NCBI GenBank assembly: GCA_002387845.1
Contig: DGLB01000030.1
Span: 411-64,410 of the forward strand
Direction: 5' to 3'
DNA from: Stenotrophomonas maltophilia
GTDB lineage: Bacteria; Pseudomonadota; Gammaproteobacteria; Xanthomonadales; Xanthomonadaceae
Length of the DNA: 64,000 nt
Part shown: piece after piece, positions 24,822 through 32,554 of the stretch
How positions within the stretch are numbered: position 1 is the first letter of the stretch
Layout: each line of letters begins with the position of its first letter
Position numbers and translations under genes: made by a program
The notes under the pieces: generated by a model
The model's database searches: none
Told to the model about the DNA's origin: nothing
Seen by the model: only the letters and a program-made list of their open reading frames with translations

Positions 24822-25598
24822 TCAGCGGTCTCCCGCCGTGTCATCGACCACCGCCACCGCCGGTACGAAGGCGATCCGGGTGGCGTTGCCGGGTTTGAAG
24901 GTCACGTCCGCCGTGCTGATGGCGCGCTGCGTGTCCCAGTCCAGCGTGGCCTGGTAGGTGGGCAGGGCAGGGTCGCCATGGCTGGTGATCTGCACCTGGC
25001 GTGGCAGGTACGTGCGACGTGAGATCCACACCTGCCAGTCCACACCCGGTTGGCGGAACGCGAAGTGATCGGTGGCGTCGCCGTTGATGGTTTCGCTGCC
25101 CACCTTCAATGCCGACTGGAATGAGGTGGTCGGGAAGGCCGGCGTGCCCCACAGGAACAGGTCGGCCAGCGGGAACTCCACCCCCAGTTCGGTGGCGGCA
25201 TCACGCACCAGCGCCTGGCTGCTGCGGTCCAGATTCTCCACCACGGTGTAGTACTTCAGCCGCGGCGCGAACAGGGTGAGGGTGTGGCCGTCGTAGAACA
25301 GCTGGCGGTGCTGCTGGTCGCTGAGGATCTCCACGAAGAAATGATCCGCGCCCAGCACCTTGTAGTTCACGGTGCCGGCCAGCGACAGCTTCTGGCCATC
25401 GTCCAGCACGTATTCGGTACGCGTGGCGGCGGTGAGCGCGAATTTCGGCAGTGCCCGCAGCGCTTTGCCCATCTGATCCACCGCCGTGATCGCGGCGGGG
25501 TCGATGGCCGGTGGGTCAGCGGCCGAGGCGGCCGGGGCGGCCAGCAGACCGGCGACCAGGATCAGCGTGCCCAGCAGACAGCGGCGCAACTGGTGCAT
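24822..25598 (-). CDS. DUF2092 periplasmic protein (copy 2)
   Basis: A 258-residue secreted protein with a signal peptide ending PAASAAD (about residue 27) and a DUF2092 domain clearly related to the copy at 17384: MGKALRALPKFALTAATRTE, RQLFYDGHTLTLFAPRLKYY, FPLADLFLWG and VDWQVWISRRTYLP. It is the first gene of the leftward set and is followed directly by the second copy of the low-complexity family, so the two-gene unit is duplicated. Compared with copy 1 it lacks the Ala-rich linker behind the signal peptide. No promoter was identified upstream. Confidence 0.9.
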   Translation of the reverse strand: MHQLRRCLLGTLILVAGLLAAPAASAADPPAIDPAAITAVDQMGKALRALPKFALTAATRTEYVLDDGQKLSLAGTVNYKVLGADHFFVEILSDQQHRQLFYDGHTLTLFAPRLKYYTVVENLDRSSQALVRDAATELGVEFPLADLFLWGTPAFPTTSFQSALKVGSETINGDATDHFAFRQPGVDWQVWISRRTYLPRQVQITSHGDPALPTYQATLDWDTQRAISTADVTFKPGNATRIAFVPAVAVVDDTAGDR

Positions 25599-25697
25599 GG
25601 CACGTTCCGTGACGGTTCCAAAGCGTCACATTGCGCAGGCTGGGCGGCACGAACAAGCGGAGTTACACCGAGGAGCCACCAGTAAAACTACCGATGA

Positions 25698-27575
25698 TCA
25701 CTCGTCCCCCGTCGGGTTCCCCCCGCCCTGTGCCACCCACGCATCCACCGCCTGCGTCACCACCGTCATCGGCATCGCCCCATTGCCCAGAATCAGGTCA
25801 TGGAACCGGCGGACGTCGAAACGGTCCCCCAGCTGCTGTTTTGCCTGCTCGCGCAGCTCCAGCAGGCGCAGATGCCCCATCTTGTAGGACGAAGCCTGCC
25901 CCGGCTGCACCAGGTACCGGTTCACCTCCACCCGCACCTCCGATTCGGTCATGCCGGTTTTCTCCTGCATGTAGGCCATGGCCTGCTCCAGCGTCCAGCG
26001 CTTGCGATGCAGGCCGGTGTCCAGCACCAGCCGCACCGAACGGAACATCTCGGCCTGCAGGCGGCCCAGGTCGCCGGCCGGGTCATCCTGGTACACGCCG
26101 GCCTCGGCCATCAGCTGTTCGGCATACAACGCCCAGCCTTCACTGAACGCGCTGGGGTTCAGGCTGCGGCGCAGCATCGGCAGGTGCTCCAGCGTCTGGC
26201 CGATGGCAATCTGGAAGTGATGCCCCGGTGCCCCTTCGTGATAGGTCAGGGTGGGCACGCTCCAGCGCGTGTTGGCTTTCATGTCACCCAGGTTGATGAA
26301 GAAGGTGCCCGGGCGTGAGCCGTCCATGGCCGGCGGGTAGTAATAGCCACCGGGTGACGTGGCCTGCATGTGGGTGGGAACCGGCTTCACCAGCAGCTTC
26401 TGTGATGGCAGGTGGCTGAAGTAGTCCGGCAGGATAGGGTCCAGGTCACGCAGCCGCTTTTCAATGTCGCCCAGCAGTTCGGCGCGGCCGGCGTCGCTGT
26501 CGGCATAGGTGTAGCGCGGGTCGGCGGCCAGCGCCTGCACCCGTTCGGCCACGCTGCCATCTTCAAGGCCCAGCTGGCGCAGACGTTCGTCCATCGCCGT
26601 TTCCAGCCGGGCCACCTCGTTCAGACCAATCTGGTGGATCGCATCGGCCCCGAGATCGGTGCTGGTGTACCAGCGCAGCGCGGCGTCGTAGTAGGCATCG
26701 CCGTGCGGGCGGGACCACATGCCGGTGTTGCCCGGGTGGGTGGCCAGCAGCGCTTCGCTGCGCTCGAGCAGGCGCTGGTAGCCCGGGTTGACCGAGGTGG
26801 TCACCGCCGCGATGGCCTGCGCGACCAGCGCGGCGCGTTCGGCCGGCTTGATCGTGGGCACCTTTTCGAGCTTGCGCCGGAACGAGGTCACCCACAGGCT
26901 GTCTCTCGGGGCCGGCTCCAGCAGGGTGCGGAACTGGCTGGCAGCGCCTTCAAGCGCCACGTCCGGTGGCACCACGCCGTGTTCGGCCTGCAGGTCGGCG
27001 TTGGCCAGCACCTGGTCCAGCTTCGGGCCCAGCGCGTTCAAGCGCGCGATGTAATGCTCGGCGCTGGTCAGGTCGGTGACCGCGTGCTGGTTGTCGAAGA
27101 ACTGCGGCAGGTTCACCGGCAGGCTGAACAACTGGTCGATGGCATAGGTACTGCCGCCCACCGGCAGCCACGCCGCGCTCCACGGCACTGCCATCAGGTC
27201 GATCTGTGACTGATAGAACCAGCGTGCCAGGCCGTCGCTGAGCTGCTGCTGCGCATCCAGCGGCGGGCCTTTCCAGGCTTTCAGCGCGGCCAGGTTGTCG
27301 GCCAGCATCTTCCGGTTGATCGCGCGCCGTTCCAGCGAGACGTCGGTGAGCTGGTCGGAGGTATCGCCGGCCGGTCCGCCGTTGAGGCCCAGCAGGGTGC
27401 GCAGCTCCGGATCGGCGTTGATCGCCGCCATGGTCTGCGCGTCCAGCAGGGTGTTGTAGGCGCTGGCGTCATCGGCGGCGGCGGCTGCCGGTGCGTCCTG
27501 GGCCAGGGCGATGGCGGGCAGCACGGCAGTGCCGAGGGCAAGGCATAAGGCAAGGGCGGACGGACGTGGCTTCAC
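25698..27575 (-). CDS. DUF885 secreted metallopeptidase-like protein
   Basis: A protein of about 625 residues from the DUF885 family. A signal peptide (ALALCLALGTAVLPAIALAQ) leads to a helical domain. The metal-binding signature HEGAPGHH lies at residues 446-453 and is followed by EGWALYAEQLM, which together resemble the HExxGH and E...W.LYAE pattern of zinc carboxypeptidase-like enzymes. Substrate is not known. I chose GTG at 27575, which gives a short basic signal-peptide start; the frame is open to a TTG at 27617. It stands alone, downstream of the SymE gene on the same strand with 120 bp between. Confidence 0.85.
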   Translation of the reverse strand: MKPRPSALALCLALGTAVLPAIALAQDAPAAAAADDASAYNTLLDAQTMAAINADPELRTLLGLNGGPAGDTSDQLTDVSLERRAINRKMLADNLAALKAWKGPPLDAQQQLSDGLARWFYQSQIDLMAVPWSAAWLPVGGSTYAIDQLFSLPVNLPQFFDNQHAVTDLTSAEHYIARLNALGPKLDQVLANADLQAEHGVVPPDVALEGAASQFRTLLEPAPRDSLWVTSFRRKLEKVPTIKPAERAALVAQAIAAVTTSVNPGYQRLLERSEALLATHPGNTGMWSRPHGDAYYDAALRWYTSTDLGADAIHQIGLNEVARLETAMDERLRQLGLEDGSVAERVQALAADPRYTYADSDAGRAELLGDIEKRLRDLDPILPDYFSHLPSQKLLVKPVPTHMQATSPGGYYYPPAMDGSRPGTFFINLGDMKANTRWSVPTLTYHEGAPGHHFQIAIGQTLEHLPMLRRSLNPSAFSEGWALYAEQLMAEAGVYQDDPAGDLGRLQAEMFRSVRLVLDTGLHRKRWTLEQAMAYMQEKTGMTESEVRVEVNRYLVQPGQASSYKMGHLRLLELREQAKQQLGDRFDVRRFHDLILGNGAMPMTVVTQAVDAWVAQGGGNPTGDE

Positions 27576-27695
27576 AGGCGGCGTTCCGGCGGGTAGGTGG
27601 TTTGCAGCGTACCGCAAGACGACCCGTTCGCCAGGTTGAAGGTTCCCATCAAAACGTCCGCCGGCCGGTCGGACGCCCGTCAGGGTTCGCGCGTG

Positions 27696-28022
27696 TTACG
27701 CCGCAGACGGCCTGGGCGGAATCGGATCGGCGTGCACATCCACGTAATGCACGTGGCGCACCTCACCGGTGGGCCCATCTGGAATCACCGAACGCACCCG
27801 TCGCCGCGGCCCCACCAGGGTGATCCTGATCTGGCCCGGTCCGCCTTCAACCCGCACCCGCGAGCCCACGGCGATACCCACATGGGTCATCCACGCACCA
27901 TGCAGCAGCAGGAACGGCGCAGGCTTGTGCGGAAGGTGTGGTGGGCGCAGCACGCTGTTGCAGCACTTGCAGCGTTCCGCCCTGGGCGTGGTGTCTTCGG
28001 TATCAACATCGGTATTGCGCAT
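27696..28022 (-). CDS. SymE-family toxin
   Basis: A 108-residue protein with the SymE core at about residues 35-70: APFLLLHGAWMTHVGIAVGS followed by RVRVEGGPGQIRITLV. The AbrB-like fold of SymE is inferred from the family. E. coli SymE is an SOS-induced toxin with RNA-cleaving activity held back by the antisense RNA SymR. A Cys pair (CKCC near residues 19-22) precedes the core. The ATG at 28022 has GGAGA seven bases upstream, and the same frame stays open another 53 codons upstream through the structured leader. No SOS box was identified by eye. The long C-terminal tail after the core is specific to this version. Confidence 0.8.
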   Translation of the reverse strand: MRNTDVDTEDTTPRAERCKCCNSVLRPPHLPHKPAPFLLLHGAWMTHVGIAVGSRVRVEGGPGQIRITLVGPRRRVRSVIPDGPTGEVRHVHYVDVHADPIPPRPSAA

Positions 28023-28047
28023 ACACAGTCTCCATTGATCTGGAAAA

Positions 28048-28070
28048 CCTCTCGCCATTGCGGCGAGAGG
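28048..28070. other. Perfect 9-bp hairpin before the symE-like start
   Basis: CCTCTCGCC-ATTGC-GGCGAGAGG, a perfect stem of nine pairs with a five-base loop, ends 25 bases upstream of the SymE ribosome binding site region. On the top strand it could be the 3' end of an antisense RNA crossing the symE start (as SymR does in E. coli), although there is no T-run; on the bottom strand it is part of the leader. Confidence 0.65.
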
Positions 28071-28071
28071 G

Positions 28072-28195
28072 GTCGGGAGGTTAGTAGCCGCGCTCAGACG
28101 TACGGTGTGGCGTATTTCCCCCGCACGAGGGTGTTGTATTAACCACCCTCCCGACTCGGGATGCACAAACATTATTGCCATGAGCGCGGGCTACT
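28072..28195 (-). ncRNA. Candidate structured RNA leader with pseudoknot topology
   Basis: Read on the minus strand, AGTAGCCCGCGCTCA (28195-28181) pairs with TGAGCGCGGCTACT (28096-28083), 14 pairs with one bulge. Inside its loop, GTCGGGAGG (28155-28147) is perfectly complementary to CCTCCCGAC (28080-28072), which lies outside the first stem, two bases behind it. This is the order of an H-type pseudoknot, or of two competing folds. A third hairpin, GAGGGTG / CACCCTC (28127-28133 and 28144-28150), overlaps the second pairing by four bases. The block sits 50-170 bases upstream of the SymE-like start. I could not test it against known RNA families. Confidence 0.5.
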
Positions 28196-28405
28196 ACACC
28201 CGGCGCAAACAGTGCGCCTTCCGCAATCGCATTGAAACAGGCAAAAACGACGTTATTCCCGCGCGCCCCAGCATGGCTAGGACATGTCGCAAACGGCCAA
28301 TCGAAATCGCGAACTGTGTTCCACAATTGAAAGAATCTATCGAAGCAGGATGATTGATCGATGGACGACCACGCATGAAATATGCAACGCGGGCGGGGAG
28401 GGCTG

Positions 28406-28437
28406 GTAGGGTCGGTCGACAGACGACCGCCGTGAAA
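28406..28437. repeat. SMAG-like element, GTCGGTCG...AGACGACC variant
   Basis: GTAGGGTCGGTCGACAGACG followed by ACCGCCGTGAAA. It is closely similar to the two inverted copies at 50640-50670 and 50817-50847, so this is a dispersed repeat type with a GTAG head and GTCG/CGAC stem. It lies upstream of the lipoprotein/lipase operon. Confidence 0.7.
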
Positions 28438-28696
28438 TGCGCAGCGTCCGGTAGCGCATGACCTGTATCGGAAGAGCTGGCTGGCCAGCAGCGAACTGCG
28501 CCATCCACGCCATTCGCGTCATTTGACGCAGGCCGACCGATCAACGCACAACGCCCTCTCCACAAGCATCTCCACCCCCCAGTGTGCCAGAGACGGGCGG
28601 TCGCTCCCTTCCGGCGGCCTAGCATCCCGACACAACGCCGCTTTCCAGCGGTCCGCGCGTCACACACGTAGTGCGCCTATGACGGGAGATTCCTGC

Positions 28697-29341
28697 ATGC
28701 ACCGGACGATGTTTCTGTGTTTCATCTCACTGCTGTTGCTCGGCTGCAATCGCTCTGACGCCGCCGTTGCCGGAAGCGGACAGATCCACTTGAATCCCAA
28801 TCCAACCAGGGCCTACTGGATCACCCTGCGCATCGACAATGCGCCGGGCGAATTCGAGTACGTCGTCGGCGGGGCGCAGTACGACGTGACCAACGAGGAT
28901 GAGTGCGGAAAGCTTCACCGCATGACTGGAACGCCTGTGCGTATCACGCAGCTGGAGCAGGTTCCGCTGACGCGCATATCCGAATCGGAGTACCGAGGGC
29001 TTGTCTATGTCGATTACATGCTCGATAGCGATATTCACGGGAATGGCGTATGCCGCTGGGAGTTCAGTCGAGCCACTGCGACGTTGAAGGCGACGGGGGT
29101 ATATGAAGAAACGCGGTTCTTCGCAGACCTGGACGCCGCGGATGTGGTGTCAGGCCAGCCGAACACGATTCACCACGCGCGTCATGCGTATCCAAGAGCG
29201 AGGCCTACCGAGGAGTTTCCGAACCTCCCGTGGCTGGATAACCACGCGTCCACCGGCCACCATGACCTGGACGCCTTCGTTCCTGCGGTCCGCGCCACGG
29301 CCTTCTCACTGACCATGACGTCGCAGGAGCTGGCACCATGA
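28697..29341 (+). CDS. Lipoprotein, probable immunity protein (X-Tfi type) for the adjacent lipase
   Basis: A 214-residue lipoprotein: short signal MHRTMFLCFISLLLLGC with the lipobox Cys at residue 17. The mature part includes NPNPTRAYWITLRIDNAPG, GAQYDVTNEDECG, YVDYMLDSD and GNGVCRWEF, a pattern I recall from proteins next to lipase effectors in Xanthomonadales. Three further cysteines may form a disulfide. Its stop overlaps the lipase start (ATGA), the usual order for an immunity gene placed before its effector. A periplasm-facing lipoprotein fits protection against a toxin delivered to the periplasm. The ATG at 28697 has GGGAG nine bases upstream. Immunity function is inference from context. 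Confidence 0.75.
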   Translation: MHRTMFLCFISLLLLGCNRSDAAVAGSGQIHLNPNPTRAYWITLRIDNAPGEFEYVVGGAQYDVTNEDECGKLHRMTGTPVRITQLEQVPLTRISESEYRGLVYVDYMLDSDIHGNGVCRWEFSRATATLKATGVYEETRFFADLDAADVVSGQPNTIHHARHAYPRARPTEEFPNLPWLDNHASTGHHDLDAFVPAVRATAFSLTMTSQELAP

Positions 29342-30654
29342 GCTTCACCAGCCGGGATTATGCAGCCCTTGCGGATAACGCCTATGTGGACCGGGTGAGT
29401 GGCGAGCGCCCGCCGGGGGCGCGAGAGATACTGTACTTGAATGGGAATCAGTACGAGGTGTTCGAGCACGTCAACGATGCACGCACCGGTTACCAGGGAA
29501 CCCTGTATCAGCGAGTGAGCACGAAGGACTTCGTTGTCGCGCATCGAGGTACCGAAGAGTTCATCAAGGACGGCATCATCACCGACGCTGCCATGGTGTT
29601 CGCCAAGAGCAACCCACAGGCACCGCATGCATTGGCGCTGACTTCCCGTGCACTGAAGGAGGCTCAGATGTCCAGTGCCGAGTATGGCCGCCTTCCCCAG
29701 GTATCCGTAACCGGTCACTCCCTCGGCGGCACGCTCGCCCAGATAACCGCCCACCACCATGATCTGCAGGGTGAAACCTTCAATGCTTACGGGGCGGCCG
29801 GCCTCACCGGCCACCGTATTCCCGAAGGCGGCAGCAGACTGATCAACCACGTCATGGCCACCGACCCGGTTAGTGCTGCCTCCCGGCACTTCGGTGAGGT
29901 AAAAGTGCACGCCACGGAACAGGAAATGAGTACGCTGTCGCGCATGCAGTTCAGCAACAGTCGCTTCAATGCGCTGATTCCGGACTATCCACTCAACGCT
30001 TCAGCCGCGTCGGCGGACTTCCATGCCCTGCGCCATTTCTCCGGTCCGGAATCGGTGCTGGACGACCGCTACGCCGAATGGCTGGCGGATAAGAACTCGC
30101 GCATGATCGGCGAGTATCGTGACGATATCCGCCAGCGAGCACGGGCCATGAGTTTTGCTGCCATGGGGGCGACGGGCGTTGCGATTCACGCTTATAACTC
30201 AATGCGCGGTCCGCTGGAGCCTGGCGAGCCGGCCCGACGCGAGGCGGAACCTCAGCAGCCGCCAGCGCCGACCCGTATCGACCAGCCCGGCCATCCGGGC
30301 CATTCACTTTTCAAAGATGCGCAGCGAGGCGTGCACGAACTGGATGCCAAGGTGGGTCGCACACCGGACCTGGGCAGCGACCAGTTGGCGGCGGCATTGG
30401 CACTGAAAATGCAGGCGGCCGGCGGCAACCGCATTGATGCGGTGGTGATGAGCGACAACGCCGCCAACACTTTTGCCGTGCAGGGACGATTGGATGACGC
30501 TGCGCATCTGCGGGTGGTGGTGCCGACGATGGTGGCGATGACTACACCTATCGGGCGAAGCAGTCGTGAGGAGGATACGCAGGCGTCCGCGCCGCAATTG
30601 ATACGGGATGATCCAATTGCAGAGATGGGGACGGGAGCGCGTCGGCTGCCGTGA
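29338..30654 (+). CDS. Lipase-class effector with C-terminal XVIPCD-like domain (X-T4SS effector)
   Basis: A 438-residue protein in two parts. The N-terminal class 3 lipase-like domain has the nucleophile elbow VSVTGHSLGG with Ser128, a likely Asp176 (MATDPVS) and His229 or His233. After a Pro-rich linker (residues 293-320) comes a domain at about 320-405, HSLFKDAQRGVHELD, then GSDQLAAALALKMQAAGGNR, IDAVVMSDN and FAVQGRLDDAAHLRVVVPT. This matches the XVIPCD pattern by which Xanthomonadales effectors bind VirD4 for transfer by the bacteria-killing type IV secretion system. No signal peptide, as expected. The C-terminal 30 residues are Asp/Gln-rich tail. The secretion machine itself is not in the window. 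Confidence 0.85.
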   Translation: MSFTSRDYAALADNAYVDRVSGERPPGAREILYLNGNQYEVFEHVNDARTGYQGTLYQRVSTKDFVVAHRGTEEFIKDGIITDAAMVFAKSNPQAPHALALTSRALKEAQMSSAEYGRLPQVSVTGHSLGGTLAQITAHHHDLQGETFNAYGAAGLTGHRIPEGGSRLINHVMATDPVSAASRHFGEVKVHATEQEMSTLSRMQFSNSRFNALIPDYPLNASAASADFHALRHFSGPESVLDDRYAEWLADKNSRMIGEYRDDIRQRARAMSFAAMGATGVAIHAYNSMRGPLEPGEPARREAEPQQPPAPTRIDQPGHPGHSLFKDAQRGVHELDAKVGRTPDLGSDQLAAALALKMQAAGGNRIDAVVMSDNAANTFAVQGRLDDAAHLRVVVPTMVAMTTPIGRSSREEDTQASAPQLIRDDPIAEMGTGARRLP

Positions 30655-30661
30655 CCCCGCG

Positions 30662-32410
30662 TTACGTTCCCACTCCATGGTGAATCACGAACATCCCTTC
30701 CGGGTCATACCTCCGCTTCACCGCCAACAGCTTCGGGTAATTCGGTCCCCAGAACGCCTGCTGCCAGTCACGCTGGAAGAAATCGCATTCCGATACGTAG
30801 GTCGGCGCAGTGGGCAGCACCGCGCGCAACGCGTCATACGACGCCTGTACCCGCTTGGCCCCGCGTTCGGCCTTCTTCTCATTCACCACGCCACCGCTGC
30901 CGGCGTAGGCCGGGTCACCGGCGTTTCCGATCAAGGCCAGCGCAAACGCATCCAGCACCGCCGGATGCATGGCCGTGTTTCGTGTTGCCTCCAGCGCTTC
31001 CCTGGGGGCCCCGAACAGCCCCTTGTTGCAATGCAGTTCCACCGGCATGTGCGCGGCGGCCGTACAGATCGCCTCGGCCACCGCATCCCGCTGCGCGTCA
31101 TCCAGCAGCTTCGCAGGCATCCACGCCGAGGCGTAGCCATGCAGATACCACCCCACCTGACCCTGATCGCCCTTCCACAGCATATGGATGGGCGGCGAGC
31201 CAGCACGGGTGTCGCGGGCGATGAACTGCGGCGCGTACTGGCGGAAGAACGCCGCGTCCCACATGTGTTCGGCGGGCAGTGCGGACACCTGCAGCGGTTC
31301 CACGATGGAATACGCGGGGTGCTCACCCAGCCACGTCATGAACGGCGCCCAGGCTTCCTTGGCCTCGCGTTCGTTGATGCCCTGGAACACCATCGAAACC
31401 TGCAGGCAATGCGCGTCATCGAACCGCAGCTGCTCGCCCCAATGCGGATTGCACAAGGCGTCGCGGTAGAAACGCAGGGTGTGCGCCACCAGTGCCTGCC
31501 AGCTGGCGTCATCGGCCGCCTGCACCTTCAGCGACACGCCGCCGAAGTAGTCGGGCAGGGCATGGGTACGCAGGGTGATGCGGGTGACCACGCCGAAGCT
31601 GCCGCCGCAACCGCCCTTCAGCGCCCAGAACAGATCTGGATCCTGATGCGCATTCACCACGCGCAGCTGGCCGTCCGCGGTGACCACCTCGGCCTCAAGC
31701 AGGCTGGCGGCGGCCGTGCCGTGTGCCTTGGAGAAACTGCCGAAGCCGCCGCCGGTGACCAGCCCGGTCACGCCCACGGTGGTGCAGCCGCCGCCCTGCA
31801 CGTAGCGCCCGGCGCGGGTGGTGACCGCGTCGTAGTCGTGGATCCACATGGCCCCTGCGCCGAGGCTGACGGCAGGTTGGCCTGCGGTGCCACTGGGTGC
31901 ACCGGCCGGCACGAACGCGTCGTGCAGGTCGACCTGCTTCATCGGCCGCGTCCAGATCAGCAGGGAATCGGGTGCACATGAGGTGCCGTGGTAGCTGTGA
32001 CCGCCACCTTTCACCACCAGCCGCAGCCGGTGTTCGCGGGCGAAGTTGACCGCAGCGACGACGTCGGCGCTGCTGCGCGCCGCGACCGTGCGGGCGCTGG
32101 GCTGTGACAGCCACGCGCCGTGGTAGCCGCTGGTCTGGGTGAGGGCGGGTTGGTCGCCGATGTAGAACGGGTTTTTGATCTGGGCTAGTGCTTCGGCGCG
32201 CGTAGCCTCGTCGGCCAGGAAGGGCGAGACCGGGGTGGAGAGCTGGCCGCCGACTTGCGCCGAAAGCGCGTCCCATTGCGCCTGCGTGGGCCAACCTGCC
32301 TCACCCGGGCGCACCGTGGTGCGGGCGGGAAGGGCGGTGGAAGCCATCACATTGGAGAGGGGCAACAGGGACAGGCCCAGGCCTGCTTTCAGACAATCGC
32401 GTCTATCCAT
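30662..32410 (-). CDS. FAD-linked oxidase of the BBE type, Tat-exported
   Basis: A 582-residue flavoprotein of the berberine-bridge-enzyme/oxygen-dependent FAD oxidoreductase family. The N-terminus MDRRDCLKAGLGLSLLPL fits a Tat signal. The FAD domain shows VVKGGGHSYHGTS (His for covalent FAD) and YVQGGGCTTVGVTGLVTGGG (Cys for the second covalent bond), so bicovalent FAD is likely. The C-terminus ends with the BBE domain (NYPKLLAVKRRYDPEGMFVI). Such enzymes oxidise alcohols, sugars or ring systems; the substrate is unknown. The ATG at 32410 follows GGAGC. It is convergent with the lipase gene, seven bases apart. Confidence 0.9.
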   Translation of the reverse strand: MDRRDCLKAGLGLSLLPLSNVMASTALPARTTVRPGEAGWPTQAQWDALSAQVGGQLSTPVSPFLADEATRAEALAQIKNPFYIGDQPALTQTSGYHGAWLSQPSARTVAARSSADVVAAVNFAREHRLRLVVKGGGHSYHGTSCAPDSLLIWTRPMKQVDLHDAFVPAGAPSGTAGQPAVSLGAGAMWIHDYDAVTTRAGRYVQGGGCTTVGVTGLVTGGGFGSFSKAHGTAAASLLEAEVVTADGQLRVVNAHQDPDLFWALKGGCGGSFGVVTRITLRTHALPDYFGGVSLKVQAADDASWQALVAHTLRFYRDALCNPHWGEQLRFDDAHCLQVSMVFQGINEREAKEAWAPFMTWLGEHPAYSIVEPLQVSALPAEHMWDAAFFRQYAPQFIARDTRAGSPPIHMLWKGDQGQVGWYLHGYASAWMPAKLLDDAQRDAVAEAICTAAAHMPVELHCNKGLFGAPREALEATRNTAMHPAVLDAFALALIGNAGDPAYAGSGGVVNEKKAERGAKRVQASYDALRAVLPTAPTYVSECDFFQRDWQQAFWGPNYPKLLAVKRRYDPEGMFVIHHGVGT

Positions 32411-32503
32411 GGCGCTGCTCCGGGTGAGAGGGGAGCAGCATCGCATGCCGGGCGGTGGGATGGATGCGTATGGCGCGTTCCCGCGGTGGGTGGGTTGGCG
32501 GTT

Positions 32504-32526
32504 CAGCCGGGCAAGCCCGGCTCTAC
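32504..32526 (-). repeat. SMAG-like REP element
   Basis: Reverse-oriented copy: CAGCCGGGCAAGCCCGGCTC followed by TAC (complement GTAGAGCCGGGCTTGCCCGG). Lies in the 144-bp divergent gap between the FAD oxidase and EamA transporter genes, so close to both promoters. Confidence 0.85.
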
Positions 32527-32554
32527 GGTGGGCGGGTCGTTACAATCCGGGGCA

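Larger units (their letters stand above)
28023..28696. other. Non-coding region between symE-like gene and lipoprotein gene
   Basis: A 674-bp divergent gap. Its left part (28048-28195) is a strongly structured leader of the SymE gene, listed separately. A SMAG-like element lies at 28406-28437. The remainder (28196-28400 and 28438-28696) is less GC-rich than the neighbours and must hold the promoter of the lipoprotein/lipase operon; I see no clear -35/-10 pair. An open frame from 28523 joins the lipoprotein gene but lacks a ribosome binding site. Confidence 0.55.

Noticed and set aside
27617..27695. Longer DUF885 protein starting at TTG 27617
   Set aside because: It would add 14 residues before the signal peptide; GTG 27575 gives a normal signal peptide.
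28523..28696. 58-residue N-terminal extension of the lipoprotein
   Set aside because: A lipobox signal peptide starts at 28697 with a well-spaced ribosome binding site; the extension would block lipoprotein export.
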